A DNA stretch of 64,000 bases from Bordetella genomosp. 12. Lineage in GTDB: Bacteria > Pseudomonadota > Gammaproteobacteria > Burkholderiales > Burkholderiaceae_B. The translations under genes were made by a program, and so were the position numbers. The DNA is taken from contig NZ_NEVU01000001.1 of the NCBI RefSeq assembly GCF_002261355.1, positions 124,001 through 188,000 on the forward strand, read 5' to 3'. This document shows, in pieces, positions 8,745 to 18,137 of the stretch (its first letter is position 1; every line of letters starts with the position of its first letter). The notes beneath the pieces are model-generated. The model saw only the letters and a program-made list of their open reading frames with translations, did no database searches and was not told where the DNA came from.

Positions 8745-10040
8745 TTACCGGTAAGGCCGCAGAATGCGCTCGGCCTCGCGTTGCGCATCGCCCAGCGCCT
8801 GCCTGGGCGGCTTGGCGCCGGTGAGCGCGGATTGCAAGGCATCATTGAGCACCTTGGTCACACGCTGGTTGTCGTGGGTCGAGAACTCGGCCACGCTGAC
8901 GTCGAGCTGGTCGCGCGCCACGGCCGCGGCGGGGACTTCCTGCACGTACTTCTGCATTTTTTCGGTCTGCCAGGCGGCCGGCGTCACCGCCACGTAACCG
9001 GTGGCAATGCTCCAGTCGGCCGCGCGCTCGGGGGTGGTGGCCCACTGCGCGAACTTGAGCGCGGCTTGCTGCTGTTCGGCCGAGCCGCTCTTGAAGACGT
9101 AGAAGTTGCCGCCGCCCGTGGGGCTGCCGCCGCGTTTCTTCTTCGGCATCATGGCCACGCCGAACGGAAAATCGGCATTTTTGCGGATGTTGGTGAGGTT
9201 GCCTGTGGTGGTCCAGATGATGGCGGCTTTCTTCTCGAGAAAATCCTTGGGCGTGGTGCCCCAATCAATGGTGCCCTTGGGCATGACGCCGTGCTTGGCC
9301 GACAGGTCATGCCAGAACTCGGCCGCCTCGATGGCGCCGGGTTGATCCAGATAGACCTGATTGCCCGCCTCGTTCATGAGAATGGCATCGTTGGGCGTGG
9401 TCAGCGCCTGGAACAGCCAGTAAGCGAAGGCGCCGCCCGAAGGGATCTCCAGCCCCCATTGCGTCACATTGCCCGAGGCGTCCTTGCGCGTGAGCTTCTT
9501 GGCGGTATCGACCAGCTCGGACCAGGTGGCAGGCGGATGCTCGGGATCCAGACCGGCCTGTTTGAACAAGTCCTTGTTGTAGTACATGACGATGGTCGAG
9601 CGCTGGAAAGGGATGCCCCAGACATGGCCGCCGCTGCGGCTGTTCTGCATGAAGGCATCGTAGAAGCCGCCCAGCCATTTCTTATCCGCATCGGTTTGCG
9701 CCAGCGTATCGATGGGCACGATGGCGTCTTCATCGATCAGCGTGAACATATCGGTCGACAGCAGGACGGCAAGCTGCGGCGGCGTGCCTGCCTTGAACGC
9801 CGTCAGCGCTTTGGCGATGGAGTCCTGGTAAGAGCCGGCGTAGATCGGCTTGATGTGGATGTCGGGATGCGCTTGCTGGAAATCCGCGACCATGCCGTCG
9901 ACGATCTTCGTGATCGGCCCGCCTACCGCCACGGGATAGTAGAACTCGACTTCCACGGGTTTCTTTTGCGCCAGAGCAGGTGCGCTCAGCAAGGCTGCGG
10001 TCAGGCCGGCAGCCAGAGTGTTCAAGGCGAAACGTCGCAT
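8745..10040 (-). CDS. ugpB: sn-Glycerol-3-phosphate-binding periplasmic protein UgpB
   Basis: The 431-residue substrate-binding protein has a clear signal peptide (1-24, ending ALA before QKKPVEVEFYY). The mature start VEVEFYYPVAVGG and the internal RSTIVMYYNKDLFK are typical of UgpB. It would deliver glycerol-3-phosphate or glycerophosphodiesters to UgpAE. It sits between ugpC (64-base gap) and ugpA (13-base gap) on one strand. Confidence 0.88.
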   Translation of the reverse strand: MRRFALNTLAAGLTAALLSAPALAQKKPVEVEFYYPVAVGGPITKIVDGMVADFQQAHPDIHIKPIYAGSYQDSIAKALTAFKAGTPPQLAVLLSTDMFTLIDEDAIVPIDTLAQTDADKKWLGGFYDAFMQNSRSGGHVWGIPFQRSTIVMYYNKDLFKQAGLDPEHPPATWSELVDTAKKLTRKDASGNVTQWGLEIPSGGAFAYWLFQALTTPNDAILMNEAGNQVYLDQPGAIEAAEFWHDLSAKHGVMPKGTIDWGTTPKDFLEKKAAIIWTTTGNLTNIRKNADFPFGVAMMPKKKRGGSPTGGGNFYVFKSGSAEQQQAALKFAQWATTPERAADWSIATGYVAVTPAAWQTEKMQKYVQEVPAAAVARDQLDVSVAEFSTHDNQRVTKVLNDALQSALTGAKPPRQALGDAQREAERILRPYR

Positions 10041-10104
10041 TGTTCGCAGTCCTAATCAAAGTAAGGGGCATGCACCATGCCCGTTGCGGCCAGCCCGGCC
10101 AGGT

Positions 10105-11145
10105 TCATATCGCGTGGCCGTCCACGCCGAAAAAATGCTGATGCGCCGCGGCCCAACGCAGGCCGACCGGGCTGCCCGCCGCTGCGTGCAGATGACCGGC
10201 CACGCGCACGGCGATCCCGCGGCAGTTGCCCACGCGGCAGAGGGCGATCGAATCGGCGCCGAAATACTCGATGCTTTCCAGCGTGGCGGGCATGCCATCG
10301 GCCTCGAGGCGCAGGTGTTCGGGCCGCAACCCAAGCGTGCGGGCCGCCGAGGGCGCGCCGCCGATGGCCGGGCCATGCGTGCCGGCCAGCACGCGTTGAC
10401 CGTGCAGCGTATCCAGGGGCAGCAGATTCATGGGCGGCGTGCCGATGAAGCGCGCGGCGAACTCCGTGGCCGGCCGGGCATACAAGCCATCCGGACTGGC
10501 GAGCTGTTCTATCCGCCCGCCGCGCAGCAGCACGACCTGATCCGCCATGCTCATGGCCTCGGTCTGATCGTGCGTGACATAGACCATGGTGATCTTCAGC
10601 GCTTGTTGCAGGGCGCGGATCTCGCGGCGCATCTCCTGCCGTAGCTGAGCATCCAGATTGGACAGCGGCTCGTCCATGAGGCAGACCGGCGCCTCGGAGA
10701 TGACGGCGCGCCCCAGCGCGACCCGCTGCTGTTGGCCGCCGGACAATTGCGCGGGCTTGCGGTCCAGCAAGGCCGACAGCCCGAGCAGCCCTGCCACGCG
10801 GGACAGGCGGCGCTCGAAATCCCGCGCCGGTTCTTTGCGCACGCGCAGCCCGAACAGAATGTTCTCCCGCACCGAGAGATGCGGAAACAAGGCATACGAC
10901 TGAAACACCATGGACAGGCGCCGCTGCGACGGCGGCAGCTTCGTGACGTCCTGCCCGCCGATGAGGATGCGGCCGGAGGTGGGCGCATCCAGTCCGGCGA
11001 TCATGCGCAGCGTGGTGGACTTACCGCAGCCGGAGGGGCCCAGCAGCACGGTGAAACTGCCGGCGGCGGCTTCGAATTCCACGTCCTGAACCGCGACGGC
11101 ATCGGCGTACTGCTTGGTGAGGCTTTCCAGAACGAGCGTTGACAT
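10105..11145 (-). CDS. ugpC: Glycerol-3-phosphate ABC transporter ATPase UgpC
   Basis: The 346-residue ABC ATPase has Walker A GPSGCGKST (36-44), signature LSGGQQQR, Walker B CLMDEP and an H-loop histidine (VTHDQTEA). It also has the C-terminal TOBE/MalK-like regulatory extension typical of UgpC and MalK. It energises UgpAE. It is the first ugp gene. The order ugpC-B-A-E differs from the E. coli order ugpB-A-E-C. No clear Pho box was found in the 175 bases upstream. Confidence 0.88.
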   Translation of the reverse strand: MSTLVLESLTKQYADAVAVQDVEFEAAAGSFTVLLGPSGCGKSTTLRMIAGLDAPTSGRILIGGQDVTKLPPSQRRLSMVFQSYALFPHLSVRENILFGLRVRKEPARDFERRLSRVAGLLGLSALLDRKPAQLSGGQQQRVALGRAVISEAPVCLMDEPLSNLDAQLRQEMRREIRALQQALKITMVYVTHDQTEAMSMADQVVLLRGGRIEQLASPDGLYARPATEFAARFIGTPPMNLLPLDTLHGQRVLAGTHGPAIGGAPSAARTLGLRPEHLRLEADGMPATLESIEYFGADSIALCRVGNCRGIAVRVAGHLHAAAGSPVGLRWAAAHQHFFGVDGHAI

Positions 11146-11270
11146 ATCGTTGTGTCGTGACGGCGCGTTGACCGCCCTGCTACCGCTGCGCCGTGCCCGC
11201 CGCCCGGCCCCGCGTCGGCCGGACGTGACGGCCGCGCATGGGCAGGCTGGAGGGTTGGCGCCAATGAATT

Positions 11271-11300
11271 CCCGTCATCTTGCGCTGCGAAGATGACGGG
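11271..11300 (-). terminator. Stem-loop after gpdQ, probable terminator
   Basis: A perfect 11-bp inverted repeat (CCCGTCATCTT at 11271-11281 with 11290-11300) closes an 8-base loop, 20 bases past the gpdQ stop. The following minus-strand bases are only moderately A/T-rich with no T run, so termination is likely but not certain. It would separate gpdQ from ugpC. Confidence 0.6.
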
Positions 11301-11320
11301 CTTGTTTCAGGCGGCCGGGC

Positions 11321-12118
11321 TCATGCAAACGGATACGGGCCGGGGTAGTCGCCGATATAGGCGTGATGGGTCAGCAGTTGGCCTTCGTGCCAATGGTGCA
11401 GATGAAAGGCCGGCGGTTCCAGATTGAAGGCCGCCATGCCCCGGGGCCGTAAATCCAGGGCGATCTGATGCGCGGGTGAGGGGCAGGTCGAGACCACGGT
11501 GCCGCCGAAACGCCGGAAGATGCTGCGATGCAAATGTCCGCAGAGGATGCGTTCGATATGGGCATGGCGTGCGACCAAGGCTTCGAACGCCGCGCCGCCT
11601 TCGAGCAGGCCGATGTCGTCCATATGCGCGATGCTGGTCTTGAACGGCGGATGATGCATGGCGATCAGCGTCGGGCGTTGCGGGGCTTCGGCCAGGCGCG
11701 CCTGCAGCCAGTCAAGGCGCCGGGCGCAGAGCGCGCCGTGACTGTGCAGGGGCACGACGGTATCCAGCATGATCAGGCGCAAGGGCAGATGCTCGACCGT
11801 GTAGTGCGCGAACGCCGTGTCCTCATGCAGATAGTCGTGCTCGGGGAAGCTGGCCCGCAGTTGCGCACGCGCGTCATGGTTGCCCGGCATCAGGTAGTAC
11901 GGCATGCGCAAGGCGGACAGCAAAGCACGCAGATAGTCGTACTCGTCTGCTCGTCCGAAGTCCGTGAGGTCGCCGGAAATGATGACCAGGTCCGGTGCGG
12001 GGTCCAACGCATTCAGGGTGCGGATCGCAGCGGGCAGATAGCTGCCGGTGTCGACCACGCCGTAGGCTTTTTGCCCCGGCATGCGGATATGCAGATCGGT
12101 GATTTGGGCGATGAGCAT
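11321..12118 (-). CDS. gpdQ: GpdQ-type glycerophosphodiester phosphodiesterase
   Basis: This 265-residue class III metallophosphoesterase carries the metal ligands D8, H10, D50, N80, H156, H195 and H197. As I recall, these are the residue numbers of the ligands in Enterobacter GpdQ. It would hydrolyse glycerophosphodiesters to glycerol-3-phosphate and an alcohol in the cytosol. Its place directly upstream of ugpCBAE supports that use. A cAMP phosphodiesterase (CpdA) is the main alternative, but the length and context favour GpdQ. Confidence 0.85.
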   Translation of the reverse strand: MLIAQITDLHIRMPGQKAYGVVDTGSYLPAAIRTLNALDPAPDLVIISGDLTDFGRADEYDYLRALLSALRMPYYLMPGNHDARAQLRASFPEHDYLHEDTAFAHYTVEHLPLRLIMLDTVVPLHSHGALCARRLDWLQARLAEAPQRPTLIAMHHPPFKTSIAHMDDIGLLEGGAAFEALVARHAHIERILCGHLHRSIFRRFGGTVVSTCPSPAHQIALDLRPRGMAAFNLEPPAFHLHHWHEGQLLTHHAYIGDYPGPYPFA

Positions 12119-12325
12119 GGGCAGGATCGTCGGACGCCGCGATCCGCTCAGGCGGAGCGGCGGCCGATAGGAAACAGGGTTCAGGCCTGGGGGGCAGGCC
12201 TGGCGTCGAGCATGTTGCGGGCTGGGCGTGACAGGACGATGTCAACGCTGCGGTAGCGCCCCCTTGCATGCCGCGTCGTTGGGCGCACCAGCGGGAAAGC
12301 CCTAGGTCTTAGCGTCTTGAGATCT

Positions 12326-12355
12326 TTGCATATGGCCGTCGCTTGCTTCTACACT
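12326..12355 (+). promoter_or_regulatory. Candidate sigma70 promoter of the amidase gene
   Basis: TTGCAT (12326-12331) and TACACT (12350-12355) are separated by 18 bases and lie 65 bases before the amidase ATG. The rest of the 302-base gap between gpdQ and the amidase (12119-12420) shows no gene or further structure I can support. Confidence 0.4.
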
Positions 12356-12420
12356 GCGGCTATTGATGCGCCAGATGCACGCGGCAAACAAGGCGCACGG
12401 TCGATATAGGGAATTGGGGA

Positions 12421-13710
12421 ATGGCGAAAGCCTTGAATCAGCTTGGCGCGCTGGAGGCCGTCAAGCGCCTGCAACGCCGTGAACTCACGGCCGTGCAAAT
12501 GGCACGCGCCTGCATGGCGCGCATCGAACAACGCGAGCCCACCGTCAAGGCCTGGGCTGCGCTGGATCCGGCGCAAGCGCTGGCGCAGGCGCAGGTACTG
12601 GACAGTGGCGCGGTGCGAGGCATTTTGCACGGCTTGCCGTTGGGCGTGAAAGACGTGCTGGACACCCAGGATCAGCCCACCCGGTACGGATCGGGCATCT
12701 ATAGCGGTCACCAGCCGGCGTCCGACGCGGCGGTGGTGGCGCTGTGCCGCGAGGCCGGCGCCCTGGTGTTGGGCAAGACGGTCACGACCGAATTCGCCAC
12801 CGATCAACCCGGTCCCACACGCAACCCGCGTAACACGGCTTATACGCCAGGCGGCTCGTCCAGCGGATCGGCCGCGGCCGTCGCCGACGAGATGGTGCCG
12901 CTGGCGCTGGGCACGCAGACGGCGGGTTCGCTCATCCGTCCGGCCGCTTACTGCGGCATCGTGGGTTTTAAGCCCACGTTCGGGCGTGTGCCGCGTGCCG
13001 GCATGAAAACGCTGAGCGAGAATCTGGACACCATCGGCAGCCTGGCGCGCAGCGTCGAGGATGTCGCCTTGCTGGCATCGGTCTTGATGGGCGACGCACG
13101 CTTGCGTGACTTGCCCGACGCGGAGCGTCCGCGAGTGGGCATGCTGCGCACGTTCCAGTGGCGGCATGCATTGCCCGAAACGCGCAACGCCTACGAAGAG
13201 GCTGCGCGTCAGCTCTCGCGCGCGGGCGCCCAGGTCGAAGAGGTGGCGCTGCCGGCCCAGGATTGCAGCCTCGTGCAGTTGCACGCCGATGTGATGGCCT
13301 TCGAGGCGGCGCAGGCACTGGCCTTTGAGCGCACGCGCTGCCGCGCACAGTTGGGCGGCCGGCTGCTCGCCATGCTGGATGCCGGTGCGGCCATCCGCGC
13401 CGAGGATCACGAAGAGCGCTTGTTGCGGGCCCGGCAATCGCGCGGGCGCGCCCTGCTCTGGTTTGACCGCTACGACGTGATTCTTGCTCCCAGCACGGCG
13501 GGCGAAGCGCCTTTTTTCGATCAGGGCATGGGAGATCCGCTGTTCTGCCGGGTTTGGTCGCTGTTTGGATTCCCGGCCGTGCACCTGCCTTTTGCTCAGG
13601 GGCCGCAAGGCCTGCCCGTGGGGCTGCAAGCCGTGGGGGCGCCGCATACCGACCACCGTTTGCTGGCCATGGCGCGCTGGATGCACGGCGTGCTGCAGCA
13701 GGCCGACTGA
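12421..13710 (+). CDS. Amidase signature family hydrolase
   Basis: A 429-residue amidase-signature enzyme. The Ser-cisSer-Lys triad is visible: K77 in PLGVKDVLDT, the cis-serine in GGSSSGS (144-150) and the nucleophile S170 in GTQTAGS. The signature runs from about 75 to 190. It hydrolyses a carboxamide or similar bond, but the substrate cannot be read. It is not GatA-like in context, since no gatB or gatC is nearby. AGGGA lies 8 bases before the ATG. Confidence 0.85.
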   Translation: MAKALNQLGALEAVKRLQRRELTAVQMARACMARIEQREPTVKAWAALDPAQALAQAQVLDSGAVRGILHGLPLGVKDVLDTQDQPTRYGSGIYSGHQPASDAAVVALCREAGALVLGKTVTTEFATDQPGPTRNPRNTAYTPGGSSSGSAAAVADEMVPLALGTQTAGSLIRPAAYCGIVGFKPTFGRVPRAGMKTLSENLDTIGSLARSVEDVALLASVLMGDARLRDLPDAERPRVGMLRTFQWRHALPETRNAYEEAARQLSRAGAQVEEVALPAQDCSLVQLHADVMAFEAAQALAFERTRCRAQLGGRLLAMLDAGAAIRAEDHEERLLRARQSRGRALLWFDRYDVILAPSTAGEAPFFDQGMGDPLFCRVWSLFGFPAVHLPFAQGPQGLPVGLQAVGAPHTDHRLLAMARWMHGVLQQAD

Positions 13711-13726
13711 TCCGGCCGGTGGCAAA

Positions 13727-13762
13727 CAAAAAAGCCCAGTTCATCATGAACTGGGCTTTTTG
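13727..13762. terminator. Bidirectional terminator between the amidase and leuA
   Basis: A 12-bp stem (AGCCCAGTTCAT at 13733-13744 with 13746-13757) is flanked by an A tract on the left and T5 on the right. It can terminate both converging genes. Confidence 0.9.
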
Positions 13763-13779
13763 TTGATACGCCGAAGGCC

Positions 13780-15489
13780 TCAGGTGGTGGCGGCTTCGAC
13801 CTCAGCCTCGGCCGTACTGCCTTGCGATTGGATGTGGCGGTTGACGGCGGTCAGCACGGCGCGGAAGGAGGCCGTCACGATGTCGCGATCGATGCCCACT
13901 CCGAAGCCGGTCGGCGAATCGCCCACGCGGACTTCGACATAGCTGGCGGCGCGGGTGTCGGTGCCGGTGCCGATGGCGTGCTCGTGGTAGTCCATGATGC
14001 GCACGGGCACGTCCAGCGCGGCCACGAAGGCCGAGATGGCACCGTCGCCGTTGCCGCGCACGATGCGGCGCTCACCGTTGTATTCCAGCTCGGCTTCGAT
14101 GGCGAATTGCTTGCCTTCGCCGGCGCTCGGGTTGCCGTCGATGCGATGGCGCACCAGCTTCCAGGGGCCGCTTTGTTCGAGATACTCGGCCGCGAAGATG
14201 GTGTAGACGTCTTCGCTGGTGACTTCGCTGCCGGTCTCATCGGTCACGCGCTGAATGGCGCGGCTGAACTCGATTTGCAGACGGCGCGGCAAGACCAGGC
14301 CGTGTTCCTGCTCGAGCAGGTAAGACACGCCGCCCTTGCCGGATTGGCTGTTGACGCGAATCACGGCATCGTAGCTGCGGCCCAGGTCGGCCGGGTCGAT
14401 GGGCAGGTAAGGAACCTCCCACACGGCATCGGGTTGCTGCTGGGCCAGGCCCTTCTTGATGGCATCCTGGTGCGAGCCCGAGAAGGCGGTGAACACCAGG
14501 TCGCCGGCATAAGGATGGCGCGGATGCACCGGCAACTGGTTGCAGTACTCGGCGCAACGGCGCACTTCGTCGATGTCGGAGAAGTCCAGGCCGGGATGCA
14601 CGCCTTGCGTGTAGAGATTGAGCGCCAGCGTGACCAGGTCGACGTTGCCGGTGCGCTCGCCGCTGCCGAACAGGCAGCCTTCGATGCGGTCGGCGCCGGC
14701 CATCACGGCGAATTCGGCCGCCGCCACGGCGGTGCCGCGGTCATTGTGCGGGTGCACGCTGAGGATGATGCTGTCGCGGCGCGCCAGATTCTTGTGCATC
14801 CACTCGATCTGATCGGCATACAGATTGGGCGTGGTGGCTTCGATGGTGGCCGGCAAATTGAGCACCATCTTGCGCTCGGGCGTGGCGTCCCAGGCCTCGG
14901 CCACGGCATTGGCGACCTCGAGCGCGAACTCGGGCTCGGTCGTGCTGAAGACTTCGGGCGAATACTCGTAGCGCCATTGCGTTTGCGGATACAGCGCCAT
15001 CGCCGCCTTGATCTGGCGCGTGCCCGTCAGCGCGATGTTCTTGATCTCGTCCTTGCTCATGGCGAAGACGATTTTGCGGAAGGCCGGCGCGCAGGCGTTG
15101 TAGAGGTGGATCATGGCTTGCTTGGCACCGGCGGCGGCTTCGGCCGTGCGCTTGATCAGATCCTCACGGGCCTGCGTGAGCACGATGATGGTCACATCAT
15201 CGGGGATGCGCTTTTCATCGATGAGTTTGCGCACGAAGTCGAAATCGGTCTGCGACGCCGAGGGAAAGCCGACTTCGATCTCCTTGAAGCCGATCTTCAC
15301 CAGCTGTTCGAAGAAACGCATCTTGCGCTCCACGCTCATGGGCTCGATCAGGGACTGATTACCATCACGCAGGTCCGTGCTCATCCAGATCGGGGCGTGG
15401 GTGATCCGGCGGCTGGGCCACGTACGCTCGGAGAAATCACGGGCGAAGGGCTGGAACGGCACGTACTTGGTGGCGGGGTTGGCGAGCAT
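13780..15489 (-). CDS. leuA: 2-isopropylmalate synthase
   Basis: The 569-residue enzyme condenses acetyl-CoA with 2-oxoisovalerate, the first committed step of leucine synthesis. The TIM-barrel metal site DLRDG is at 39-43 and the HPHND motif ([10 protein letters not shown]) follows. The C-terminal third is the leucine-binding LeuA dimer domain (about 430-560) that mediates feedback inhibition. This is the long form of the enzyme (about 560-570 residues), not the 515-residue E. coli form. A candidate leader peptide for attenuation lies upstream at 15655-15807. Confidence 0.96.
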   Translation of the reverse strand: MLANPATKYVPFQPFARDFSERTWPSRRITHAPIWMSTDLRDGNQSLIEPMSVERKMRFFEQLVKIGFKEIEVGFPSASQTDFDFVRKLIDEKRIPDDVTIIVLTQAREDLIKRTAEAAAGAKQAMIHLYNACAPAFRKIVFAMSKDEIKNIALTGTRQIKAAMALYPQTQWRYEYSPEVFSTTEPEFALEVANAVAEAWDATPERKMVLNLPATIEATTPNLYADQIEWMHKNLARRDSIILSVHPHNDRGTAVAAAEFAVMAGADRIEGCLFGSGERTGNVDLVTLALNLYTQGVHPGLDFSDIDEVRRCAEYCNQLPVHPRHPYAGDLVFTAFSGSHQDAIKKGLAQQQPDAVWEVPYLPIDPADLGRSYDAVIRVNSQSGKGGVSYLLEQEHGLVLPRRLQIEFSRAIQRVTDETGSEVTSEDVYTIFAAEYLEQSGPWKLVRHRIDGNPSAGEGKQFAIEAELEYNGERRIVRGNGDGAISAFVAALDVPVRIMDYHEHAIGTGTDTRAASYVEVRVGDSPTGFGVGIDRDIVTASFRAVLTAVNRHIQSQGSTAEAEVEAATT

Positions 15490-15654
15490 CGGTGCACCTC
15501 AATCGGTTTTTGCTTGAATCCCGGCAATGGGTGGGCGCGGCAAACCAGGATGGCGGTTTTATGCCTGCGTCGGCCAGGGTGGCGGCCGGATTCAATGGTT
15601 AAAACGGGGAAAAGACGTGTGGCTAACGTGTGGGTGCCGAGCTACCACGGGGCA
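15490..15654 (-). promoter_or_regulatory. leuA leader region downstream of the leader peptide
   Basis: These 165 bases separate the leader stop codon from the leuA start. On the minus strand a short GGGC/GCCC hairpin overlaps the leader stop, alternative GTGCC/GGCAC pairings follow, and a T-rich stretch (TCTTTTCCCCGTTTT near 15600-15616) comes next. That arrangement fits an attenuator, but I could not fold a single convincing terminator hairpin by eye. Confidence 0.4.
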
Positions 15655-15807
15655 CTAGGCCCGGCAACCGATCGGTAGGTGTAGCGATAGCGCTAGGGCG
15701 GCGACGCCGCCCAGGAGGGAGGAGGCAAGCAGAGACGCAGCCGCGACCGACGCCGGGGCGCTGGCGCGTCCGGAGGCGGAAAATTGGGCGTTGCGTTCGA
15801 TAGCCAT
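15655..15807 (-). CDS. leuL: Putative leuA leader peptide (leucine attenuation)
   Basis: A 50-codon ORF from the ATG at 15807 ends in TAG at 15655-15657. The translation is rich in leucine (9 of 50), and codons 38, 40, 42 and 44 are all CTA, a codon that is rare in this GC-rich DNA. It sits 165 bases upstream of leuA on the same strand, as leader peptides of leu attenuators do. In E. coli leuL, as I recall, clustered Leu codons including CTA serve the same role. There is no Shine-Dalgarno sequence before the ATG, and a TTGACT element is only 7 bases upstream. The message may therefore be nearly leaderless, or initiation may occur at a later codon. Confidence 0.55.
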   Translation of the reverse strand: MAIERNAQFSASGRASAPASVAAASLLASSLLGGVAALALSLHLPIGCRA

Positions 15808-15865
15808 AGGCGTAAGTCAAACACATTTTGGCGCAGCGCGCAAATCGCGCCGCGCCTGCTGGCGG

Positions 15866-16597
15866 TCAGCGGTCCGGCCCCAGACTGGGTTCGCGGGGGC
15901 CCTCATCCTGGCGCCAGGGCGAGCGGCCCGGTTCGCGGGGGGCGCTGGCGCGCGGCGCTTCGATGATGGGCTCGGCGGGCTCGCGCACGGCCATCCGGCC
16001 GGTGTCGCGCGGGGATTCGCGGTCGGCTGCGCGGGCCGTTTCGGGCACGGGCGCGCGCGGTGCGTGAGCCGGCTGGTCCAGGATGGCGGCTTGTTCGCGC
16101 ACCAGGGCGATCTTGCCGATGCGGTTGCGGCGCAGCTCCTGGTGGCTGCGTTGCAAATCGCCCACGGTGAAGGGTTCTTCGCGATAGCCCCAGACCCAGC
16201 GCAGCACATCCACGACCTCTTCGCTCAAGCGGGCGCGCAGTTGCGCCAGGACGTCACGCGGGACCACGTGGGCGCGGCCGGCGGCCAGGCTGGCATAGAG
16301 CCAGCTGCGCGCGCTGAAGAACACGATCAGTGTCCAGATGAGCACCACGCCCCACCAGAAATAGGGGTTGATGCGGGTGAGCATGTCCACGGTCTGCTGG
16401 CCCATGCTGTGCAGGCCGTCGAAGGCCAGGGTTTTCCCGAAGCCAAGCAGCCAGGAGCTGGCGAGCAGCCAGATGATGGCAATGACGGCCAGCACAATCG
16501 CCCTCAGAACCAGGCGCGGAAACGCCAGTTTGAGCAGCGTTTGGCCTATCAGCCGGCCATCTTGGCGAATGCGTTCGGGCGAAGTGGGATTCATCAT
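15866..16597 (-). CDS. Membrane protein of unknown function, 243 residues
   Basis: I do not recognise a family. The protein has two hydrophobic helices (about 31-53 and 79-98) near the N-terminus. A charged helical cytosolic part follows (about 105-170), then a low-complexity Pro/Arg/Glu-rich tail (about 175-243) that is probably disordered. The start is ATGATG at 16597/16594. Its first ATG overlaps the start region of rpoN on the other strand, so the two genes must share a promoter region. Confidence 0.65.
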   Translation of the reverse strand: MMNPTSPERIRQDGRLIGQTLLKLAFPRLVLRAIVLAVIAIIWLLASSWLLGFGKTLAFDGLHSMGQQTVDMLTRINPYFWWGVVLIWTLIVFFSARSWLYASLAAGRAHVVPRDVLAQLRARLSEEVVDVLRWVWGYREEPFTVGDLQRSHQELRRNRIGKIALVREQAAILDQPAHAPRAPVPETARAADRESPRDTGRMAVREPAEPIIEAPRASAPREPGRSPWRQDEGPREPSLGPDR

Positions 16598-16613
16598 GCA
16601 AAATATTGTACCT

Positions 16614-18029
16614 ATGACTCGTCCCGCCTTAGAACTCCGGCCTGGTCAGCATTTGACCCTGACCCCGCAACTGCAACAGTCCATCCGGCTGCTGCAGCTG
16701 TCTTCGCTGGAGCTGGAGGCAGAAATCTCCCAAGCCCTGGCTGAAAATCCGTTGCTGGAACGCGACGAAACGCCCGCCGATCAGGTCGACAGCGATCCGC
16801 AGCGCGAGGCCAGCGTCGAAACCGCCGAGGCGCCGGACACCGAGTTGCGGTTTGACGAAATGCCCGGAGCGGGCGGCGTCTATCCGGACGAGGACAGCGA
16901 TTCGCCCGCCCGCAGCGATACCTTGCGCGAACATCTGCTGCAGCAACTGGCCCTGACGCGCGCCGGGCGGCGCGATGCCGCGCTGGCCGCCCTGCTCATC
17001 GATGAACTGGACGACAACGGCTATCTCGGCTCGCCGCTGGACGAAATCCTGCAATGGCTGCCGGCCGAGCTGGAGGTCGACGAAGATGAGCTGCGCGCGG
17101 CGTTGAGCCTGTTGCAGTCCTTCGATCCGCCGGGCATCGGCGCGCGCGATATGGGCGAGTGCCTGTTGCTCCAGTTGCGCCACCCCGACCTGGGTCGTCT
17201 GCCCGAGGCCGCCCAACCGGCGGTGCTGGCCTGCGCGCGGGCGCTCTGTGCCCAGCATCTGCCCCTGCTCGCCACCGGCAATCCGGCGCGCCTGCGCGAG
17301 CTGCTGCGGGTCGATGAGGCCACGCTGCGCGCGGCGCGGGCGCTCATCGTGCGGCTCGAACCCAGGCCAGGGCGGGCCTGGACGGTGCCGGCCGCCGATT
17401 ACGCCGTGCCCGATGTGCTGGTGCGCAGAACGCGCCAGGGCTGGCAGGCCGTGCTCAACAGTGCGGTCATGCCGCGCCTGCAGGTCAACGGTCTGTATGC
17501 GCAGATGCTGGCCAATCAGCGCGAGGCGGCCTACGCCGGCTTGAATGCCCAGCTCCAGCAGGCGCGCTGGATGATCCGCAACGTCGAGCAGCGCTTCGAC
17601 ACCATCTTGCGCGTGGCGCAGGCCATCGTCGCCCATCAGGCCGAATTCTTCAGCCGCGGCCCGGCGGCCATGCGGCCGCTGATACTCAAAGACATCGCCG
17701 GCGAGCTCGGGCTGCACGAGTCGACGATTTCGCGGGCCACCACGCAAAAGTACATGCTCACGCCATTTGGCACGCTCGAACTCAAACGGTTTTTTGGCAC
17801 GGGCGTGTCCACCGATAGCGGCGACTCGGCGTCGGCCACCGCCGTGCAGGAACACATCCGGCAGATGGTGGCCGAAGAAAACCGCGCCAAACCCCTGTCC
17901 GACAGCCAGATCATGGAGCGGCTGGCCAGCCAGGGCATCGTGATTGCCCGGCGGACCGTGGCCAAATATCGCGAGGCCTTGCGCATCGCGCCGGCCGCGG
18001 TACGCAAAGCCCAGGCCGCCGCCCGCTAA
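16614..18029 (+). CDS. rpoN: RNA polymerase sigma-54 factor
   Basis: The 471-residue product directs RNA polymerase to -24/-12 promoters. Region I is Gln/Leu-rich (LTLTPQLQQSIRLLQL), an acidic region II spans about 50-100, and the core-binding domain follows. The HTH is LGLHESTISRATTQKYM and the diagnostic RpoN box ARRTVAKYRE is at 445-454. The start MTRPALELRPGQ matches family N-termini. An in-frame ATG at 16596 would add MQNIVP and is also possible. The gene is not flanked by the lptB and hpf/ptsN genes common elsewhere. Confidence 0.93.
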   Translation: MTRPALELRPGQHLTLTPQLQQSIRLLQLSSLELEAEISQALAENPLLERDETPADQVDSDPQREASVETAEAPDTELRFDEMPGAGGVYPDEDSDSPARSDTLREHLLQQLALTRAGRRDAALAALLIDELDDNGYLGSPLDEILQWLPAELEVDEDELRAALSLLQSFDPPGIGARDMGECLLLQLRHPDLGRLPEAAQPAVLACARALCAQHLPLLATGNPARLRELLRVDEATLRAARALIVRLEPRPGRAWTVPAADYAVPDVLVRRTRQGWQAVLNSAVMPRLQVNGLYAQMLANQREAAYAGLNAQLQQARWMIRNVEQRFDTILRVAQAIVAHQAEFFSRGPAAMRPLILKDIAGELGLHESTISRATTQKYMLTPFGTLELKRFFGTGVSTDSGDSASATAVQEHIRQMVAEENRAKPLSDSQIMERLASQGIVIARRTVAKYREALRIAPAAVRKAQAAAR

Positions 18030-18137
18030 AGGGCGTTGGGGGAGCTTATCAGGGACGGATATAAGCTTATTCGTCCCTTTTTTCAACGGGTTACGCCCGG
18101 TGCACCACGCTAAAAAATGTCTTGCATCGGGCTTGCA

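Noticed and set aside
13822-15678. A 618-codon plus-strand frame opposite leuA
   Set aside because: Antisense to leuA; composition is typical of frame shadows and there is no ribosome binding site or family match.
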